A DNA stretch of 10,546 nt from Lachnospiraceae bacterium (GTDB lineage: Bacteria; Bacillota; Clostridia; Lachnospirales; Lachnospiraceae): positions 1 to 10,546 of the forward strand of contig VSOA01000115.1 in assembly GCA_009774585.1 (NCBI GenBank), written 5' to 3'. A program made the position numbers and the translations under genes. This document shows, in pieces, positions 6,342 to 10,546 of the stretch. Each line of letters opens with the position of its first letter. Position 1 is the stretch's first letter. Below the pieces are notes generated by a model that did not search any database, was not told the DNA's origin, and saw nothing but the letters and a program-made list of their open reading frames with translations.

Positions 6342-7817
6342 GTGCAGATTATAAAGAGTAATAAGGCACAATATGAATATGATATCCATGCACTTGTGAA
6401 AGCATTCTATCCTGAGTGGGAATTGAAAGTCCTGACACCGGAATCAGTGGTGAAAGATAAGAAAGTACGTGAGACTGCTCCGGTGATGGAATTGGAGTTT
6501 GGCAGTACAGAAGTGAAGTTTACCATTCATGATAGTTTACATAATGTGGAAAGAAACGAACCGCATATCTACACATGGTGTAACACTGACAAGGTCGATG
6601 CCGGCGAGTACAAAAATGAATTTAAGAATTTTTTGTATACTGCTTTGCAGGAAGAGACAGGAATTTCGCTTCCGTGGGGAAACCTGACGGGAATACGTCC
6701 GACGAAGATTGCCATGACAATGTTTGCAAATGGAGCTGACAGACAGGAAGTGGCGGCATACTTGCGGGAGAAGCATTTTGTCAGCGAGGAAAAGATTGCA
6801 CTGGGGATAGAGATTGCGGAAAGGGAACGAGAAATCCTAAACAGGCTTCACTATGAGAATGGGTACAGCCTTTATGTCGGGATTCCTTTTTGCCCGACGA
6901 CATGTTTGTATTGTTCTTTCACGTCCTATCCGATCAGCGCATGGAAAGAACGGGTGGAAGATTATCTGGAAGCGCTTGAGCAGGAGATGAGCGCAGTGGC
7001 CAAAATGTATCGGGACAAGATACTGGACACCGTTTATATCGGCGGAGGAACGCCAACTTCGCTGTCTGCGGACGAACTGGACAGGCTGCTTACAAAGCTT
7101 AAGAACACTTTTGATTTTCATACCGTGCAGGAATTTACGGTGGAAGCCGGGCGGGCGGACAGTATCACTGAGGATAAGCTGCGTGTTCTTTACAGACATG
7201 GAGTTACGAGAATCTCTGTCAATCCGCAGACGATGAAACAAGAGACGCTTCGGCTGATTGGCAGACAGCATACGGTTGCACAGGTGATTGATGCTTATAG
7301 GCTGGCGCGTAAAGTAGGATTCAATAATATTAACATGGACATTATCCTTGGGCTGCCCGGAGAGACTAAGGAAGATGTGGAAGCGACAATAGAGTCGATC
7401 CTCGCGATGACGCCGGATTCCCTGACCGTGCATTCGCTTGCGGTAAAACGGGCTTCCGGTCTGCATAAGTGGATTGAAGAAAACGGTGTTACTGCTTATA
7501 ACAATACCGAAGAGACGATGCGGATTGCGGCGGATGGCGCCCGTGCTATGGCTATGGAGCCATATTATCTCTACCGTCAGAAGAATATGTCCGGTAATTT
7601 TGAGAATGTGGGGTATTGCGTGGAAGGAAAGTACGGCATCTACAACATTCTGATTATGGAGGAAGTGCAGACCATTGTGGCGCTCGGTGCCGGTTCGATT
7701 ACCAAGAGGGTGTTTCACGATGGGCGCATCGAACGGTGTGATAATGTGAAGGAAGTCGCACAGTATATCGAGAGAATTGACGAAATGATTGAGAGGAAGA
7801 GAAGATTGCTGCAATAA
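6342..7817 (+). CDS. hemZ: HemZ-like radical SAM protein (coproporphyrinogen III oxidase family)
   Basis: A 491-residue radical SAM enzyme of the HemN/HemW/HemZ group. The N-terminal 175 residues form the extra domain typical of HemZ (ending near PWGNLTGIRPTK, 111-122). The radical SAM core has the [4Fe-4S] cysteines Cys184, Cys188 and Cys191 in IPFCPTTCLYCSF, then GGGTPTS (234-240), ISVNPQTM (291-298) and DIILGLPGE (333-341). YRQKNMSGNFENVGY (411-425) is a hallmark of the HemZ branch. Family members are annotated as oxygen-independent coproporphyrinogen dehydrogenases, but many anaerobes carry the gene without a heme pathway, so a role other than heme synthesis is possible. The start is GTG 6342, chosen because MQIIKSNKAQYEYDIHALVKAFYP aligns with the family N-terminus as remembered; the ribosome binding site is weak (AAAGG 12 bases away). 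Confidence 0.9.
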   Translation: MQIIKSNKAQYEYDIHALVKAFYPEWELKVLTPESVVKDKKVRETAPVMELEFGSTEVKFTIHDSLHNVERNEPHIYTWCNTDKVDAGEYKNEFKNFLYTALQEETGISLPWGNLTGIRPTKIAMTMFANGADRQEVAAYLREKHFVSEEKIALGIEIAEREREILNRLHYENGYSLYVGIPFCPTTCLYCSFTSYPISAWKERVEDYLEALEQEMSAVAKMYRDKILDTVYIGGGTPTSLSADELDRLLTKLKNTFDFHTVQEFTVEAGRADSITEDKLRVLYRHGVTRISVNPQTMKQETLRLIGRQHTVAQVIDAYRLARKVGFNNINMDIILGLPGETKEDVEATIESILAMTPDSLTVHSLAVKRASGLHKWIEENGVTAYNNTEETMRIAADGARAMAMEPYYLYRQKNMSGNFENVGYCVEGKYGIYNILIMEEVQTIVALGAGSITKRVFHDGRIERCDNVKEVAQYIERIDEMIERKRRLLQ

Positions 7818-7863
7818 AACGGCGTTAACCGATAGGGTATCGACAATGAAGCAGGAGCGATAA

Positions 7864-9291
7864 ATGGGACGATTTCAAAGAAAGACAACAGACCGGATGT
7901 CCGACCGGAGTATGTTAATTACAATTCTTGCACTCGCATGGCCGACGATGTTAGAGCAGTTAATGCAGACAGCCGTCCAGTATATTGATACGGCGATGGT
8001 GGGGACGCTTGGGACGCAGGCGACGGCGGCGGTGGGTTCTACGGGAACCGTCAACTGGCTGATTGGCAGTACGATCTCTGCAGTTGGCGTAGGATTTCTG
8101 TCCTACATAGCAAAAGCATATGGAGCAGACGATCAGACCGCCGCAAAACGTGCAGTTGCGCAGGCGGTCTTGCTTACGTGCATTCTGGGTGCTTTCTTTA
8201 CGGTGTTGACAGTGGCGTTAAGCGGTATGATACCCGTCTGGATGCAGGTAGAAGAGGGAATCCGTGAAATGGCGTCCACGTATTTCATGATTCTATATCT
8301 TCCTATGCTGCCAAGAACGGCGAGCATTATTTTTGGTACGGTACTGCGCTCGGCGGGCGATACGAAATCGCCGATGAAAATAGGGCTGCTGGTGAATCTG
8401 ATCAATGTGGTGCTTAATTTTCTCCTGATTTATCCGGTCCGTGAGATTACAATATTTTCAAAGCATTTTACGATGTGGGGCGCGGGGCTTGGCGTCATCG
8501 GAGCAGCAGTCGCCAGCGCCGTCGCATTTACGGTTGGCGGAATCTGCATCGCGGTTGTACTATGGAGACATAAGGAGATTTCGCCGCGGGGACAGAGATT
8601 TGCGCCGGATATGGAGATTCTGAAACCCTGTCTACGAGTGGCGCTCCCCAATATGTTGCAGCGGTTTGGGACTTCTCTCGGATATGTGGCTTTTGCGGCA
8701 ATGATCAATTCGCTTGGAGAAGTGTCTACCGCGGCGCATACCATTGCCAATACGGTAGAGTCGGCTTTCTATATTCCGGGTTATGGAATGCAGACTGCGG
8801 CAGCCACCTTGGCGGGTAATGCTTACGGAGCAAAGGATGAGAAACGTATGAAGCAGCTTGCGTCCATCTTTATTCCTCTGGAAATGATTTTAATGACGGT
8901 TTCCGGGGGATGTCTTTTCCTTGCGGCATCGCTTCTGATGCGGCTCTTTTCCGTACATGACGCGGTGATTACTCTGGGAGCGACAGTTTTAAGAATGGTA
9001 GCGGTGTCGGAGCCTTTCTATGGATTTTCCATTATCATTGAAGGGTTTATGATGGGTGTTGGAAAGACGAAAGCGCCATTTATATACAATATGATCGGTA
9101 TGTGGGCCATCCGGATCATAGGGACGTTTATCTGTACACAAGTTCTGAGTCTGGGCTTAATTTCTGCATGGGCGTGTATGATTACTCATAATCTACTATT
9201 ATTTGTGTTGTTTTTGATTTGCTATGTGCGTGGAGTGTGGAATCCGCTTTCCGCGAAGAGCAAACTTGTAAGGACGGAGGAACGGAATTGA
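7864..9291 (+). CDS. MATE family multidrug/Na+ efflux protein
   Basis: A 475-residue, 12-helix transporter of the MATE (MatE) family, expected to export organic cations or drugs in exchange for Na+ or H+. The two repeats are visible: the first opens with LAWPTMLEQLMQTAVQYIDT and contains RSAGDTKSPM (162-171) followed by NLINVVLNFLLIY (178-190) and the GAAVASA stretch (213-219), all typical of the family. The second opens with LRVALPNMLQRFG and contains MMGVGKTKAPF and a final helix pair. Length matches the usual 440-480. AGGAG at 7853-7857 is 6 bases before ATG 7864. The TGA stop overlaps the TTG start of a broken response regulator by four bases (TTGA), so the two were once translationally coupled. 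The substrate cannot be deduced. Confidence 0.95.
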   Translation: MGRFQRKTTDRMSDRSMLITILALAWPTMLEQLMQTAVQYIDTAMVGTLGTQATAAVGSTGTVNWLIGSTISAVGVGFLSYIAKAYGADDQTAAKRAVAQAVLLTCILGAFFTVLTVALSGMIPVWMQVEEGIREMASTYFMILYLPMLPRTASIIFGTVLRSAGDTKSPMKIGLLVNLINVVLNFLLIYPVREITIFSKHFTMWGAGLGVIGAAVASAVAFTVGGICIAVVLWRHKEISPRGQRFAPDMEILKPCLRVALPNMLQRFGTSLGYVAFAAMINSLGEVSTAAHTIANTVESAFYIPGYGMQTAAATLAGNAYGAKDEKRMKQLASIFIPLEMILMTVSGGCLFLAASLLMRLFSVHDAVITLGATVLRMVAVSEPFYGFSIIIEGFMMGVGKTKAPFIYNMIGMWAIRIIGTFICTQVLSLGLISAWACMITHNLLLFVLFLICYVRGVWNPLSAKSKLVRTEERN

Positions 9292-9813
9292 AAAAGATAC
9301 TGCTTGTGGAAGATGATGTAGAAATCAGCGATATGTTGAAGAAATTTCTTGGAACAGAAGGATTTGAAGTTGTGGCGGCATATGACGGGGAAAGCGCATG
9401 TAAGTGTTTTTTGAGAAGGAATATGCGTTGGTGCTGCTCGATCTTATGATTCCTAAGATGGACGGGATGGAAGTGATGAATGTCATAAGGGCAGAAAGCA
9501 TGGTTCCGATTATTATCGTATCGGCAAAAGATACGGATTCCGATAAGTCATTAGGCTTAGGGCTGGGGCGGATGATTATGTCACGAACCTTTTTCCGTGA
9601 CGGAAGTATTAGCCAGAATCAAGGCAAATATCAGAAGAAGCACGCAGTATACGTCACAGAATATGGAGCGGGCAGCCCGTGAGGAACACAGAATCGCGCG
9701 GGGAGAACTTGTCATCAATACATATGATTGGATGGAACGCGCTTTAGCTTTGGAAATTATATATTGGGATAAAATATTATCTATTTCTTGAAAATCCCAA
9801 AGAAACAGTGTAG
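9288..9813 (+). pseudogene. Frameshifted, truncated OmpR-family response regulator
   Basis: Remains of a DNA-binding response regulator. It begins with TTG 9288, with GGAGG at 9276-9280, as MKKILLVEDDVEISDMLKKF. The receiver then breaks into three frames. The part with the phospho-acceptor aspartate (LVLLDLMIPKMDG) is one base out from about 9404; GADDYVT is out again at about 9566-9569; KPFSVTEVLARIKANIRR (conserved Lys) returns to the first frame after about 9587. Restoring one base at each of three points (AAG-GTG, a GGGG run, an AA run) gives a continuous, well-conserved receiver. A further shift near 9760 leaves FLENPKETV of the winged-helix domain, then TAG at 9811; the rest of the DNA-binding domain is missing and no sensor kinase follows. 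A functional product is very unlikely unless these are sequencing errors. Confidence 0.88.
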
Positions 9814-9816
9814 AAT
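9788..9816 (+). promoter_or_regulatory. Probable hisS promoter inside the response-regulator remnant
   Basis: TTGAAA (9788-9793, 5 of 6) and TAGAAT (9811-9816, 5 of 6) are separated by the optimal 17 bases. Transcription would start near 9822, leaving a leader of about 33 bases. The -35 box is made of codons of the old winged-helix domain (L-E-N), and the -10 box covers the TAG that ends that remnant. Confidence 0.7.
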
Positions 9817-9854
9817 CGTAGCAGTAAACTAATATATGGAAGATGGGAGAAATT

Positions 9855-10546
9855 ATGGCACTCAGCAAAAAGCCGGTTACCGGTATGAAAGATATTCTTC
9901 CGGAGGAGATGGAAATCCGAGATTATGTCATCGGAGTTATCAAGGAAACCTACGGAAATTTCGGATTTACATCCATCGAGACGCCCTGTGTGGAGAACAT
10001 AGCCAACTTAAACTGTAAGGCGGGCGGCGAGAATGAGAAACTGATTTTTAAGATTTTAAAGAGAGGCGAGAAGCTGCGTCTTGCAGAAGCACAGAACGAG
10101 GACGACCTCGTTGACGGCGGACTGCGTTATGATTTGACGGTGCCGCTTGTACGGTATTATTCCAATCATGCGAATGAACTTCCGGCGCCTTTTAAGGCAT
10201 TACAGATGGGAAATGTATGGCGCGCGGACAGACCCCAGAGAGGGCGTTACCGTCAGTTTATGCAGTGCGATATCGACATCTTGGGCGAGGCGGGCAATCT
10301 GGCGGAAATTGAGCTGATTCTGGCGACGACGACGACGCTTGGCAGACTCGGCTTCAAGAATTTCAACATCCGTATCAACGACAGACAGATTCTCAAGGCG
10401 ATGGCGGCTTACAGCGGTTTTGCGGAAGATGATTACGATCAGATATTTATTATTCTTGACAAGATGGACAAGATTGGCATGGATGGCGTGGAGGCTGAGT
10501 TAAATGCGTCCGGATACGATGCGGAATGTGTCAGGCAGTACATGGA
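9855..10546 (+). CDS. hisS: Histidyl-tRNA synthetase, N-terminal part (3' truncated by window)
   Basis: Class II aminoacyl-tRNA synthetase that charges tRNA-His; the first 230 codons are present. It starts MALSKKPVTGMKDILPEEM at ATG 9855, with GGGAG at 9845-9849. Visible motifs are the motif 1 region (FGFTSIETPCVE, about 37-48), RYDLTVPLVRYY (91-102), which is typical of HisRS, and motif 2 with its loop, QMGNVWRADRPQRGRYRQFMQCDIDILG (about 118-145), including the arginines that contact ATP. The histidine-specific motifs (HisA/HisB) and motif 3 lie beyond the window. The form GNVWRADRPQRGRYRQFMQCDIDI, with its ADRPQRGRY loop, supports HisRS over the HisZ paralogue. The likely promoter is at 9788-9816 and its leader is too short for a T-box. 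Confidence 0.95.
   Translation, partial: MALSKKPVTGMKDILPEEMEIRDYVIGVIKETYGNFGFTSIETPCVENIANLNCKAGGENEKLIFKILKRGEKLRLAEAQNEDDLVDGGLRYDLTVPLVRYYSNHANELPAPFKALQMGNVWRADRPQRGRYRQFMQCDIDILGEAGNLAEIELILATTTTLGRLGFKNFNIRINDRQILKAMAAYSGFAEDDYDQIFIILDKMDKIGMDGVEAELNASGYDAECVRQYM

Noticed and set aside
6837..7814. Long open frame on the minus strand (325 codons) opposite hemZ
   Set aside because: It is the mirror of a well-supported radical SAM gene, has no recognisable domain, is rich in His/Arg/Ser as expected from antisense reading, and has no suitable ribosome binding site.
7829..7844. CGATA-GGG-TATCG inverted repeat before the MATE gene
   Set aside because: Five base pairs in a 46-base gap with no T-run and no promoter match; expected by chance.
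10322..10336. Short run of repeated ACG codons in hisS
   Set aside because: Only four ACG codons (Thr) in an intact, conserved frame; no sign of a functional microsatellite.

Overview
This window most likely comes from a Gram-positive anaerobe of the Clostridia, probably the Lachnospiraceae. The reasons are the moderate GC content, strong AGGAGG-type ribosome binding sites followed by T-rich spacers, every gene lying on the + strand, a HemZ-type radical SAM protein, and a DUF5058-like membrane protein beside an M20 peptidase. The family assignment is inference; no 16S rRNA or other taxonomic marker is present.

Layout from left to right. The window opens in the last 64 codons of an FtsX/MacB-type ABC permease (to 194), followed by an unrecognised lipoprotein (233-1576). 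Next is a monocistronic-looking enolase gene (1674-3071). Its leader can fold so that the ribosome binding site is buried in a long hairpin, and the protein carries an extra block of about 33 residues. A 280-base gap follows, with an intrinsic terminator (3204-3230), a second very stable hairpin and a candidate promoter. Then come three genes that look like one functional unit: two small polytopic membrane proteins (3352-4074 and 4088-4744) and a membrane-anchored M20 metallopeptidase related to PM20D1/Gly-X carboxypeptidase (4817-6262). Downstream are a HemZ-like radical SAM protein (6342-7817) and a MATE efflux protein (7864-9291). The MATE stop codon overlaps the TTG start of a response-regulator gene that is frameshifted several times and cut off in its DNA-binding domain (9288-9813). 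The window ends in the first 230 codons of histidyl-tRNA synthetase (from 9855). The likely hisS promoter lies inside the remains of the dead response regulator.

How the genes may work together. The most coherent system is the 3352-6262 cluster. Two half-size membrane proteins, neither belonging to a transporter family I can name, sit directly upstream of an amidase-type hydrolase tethered to the membrane. I infer a two-subunit permease that moves a peptide or N-acyl amino acid, which the hydrolase then cleaves at the membrane. The other genes are housekeeping (eno, hisS) or accessory (MATE, lipoprotein) and show no clear link to it. No RNA genes, CRISPR array, insertion sequence or phage gene was seen.
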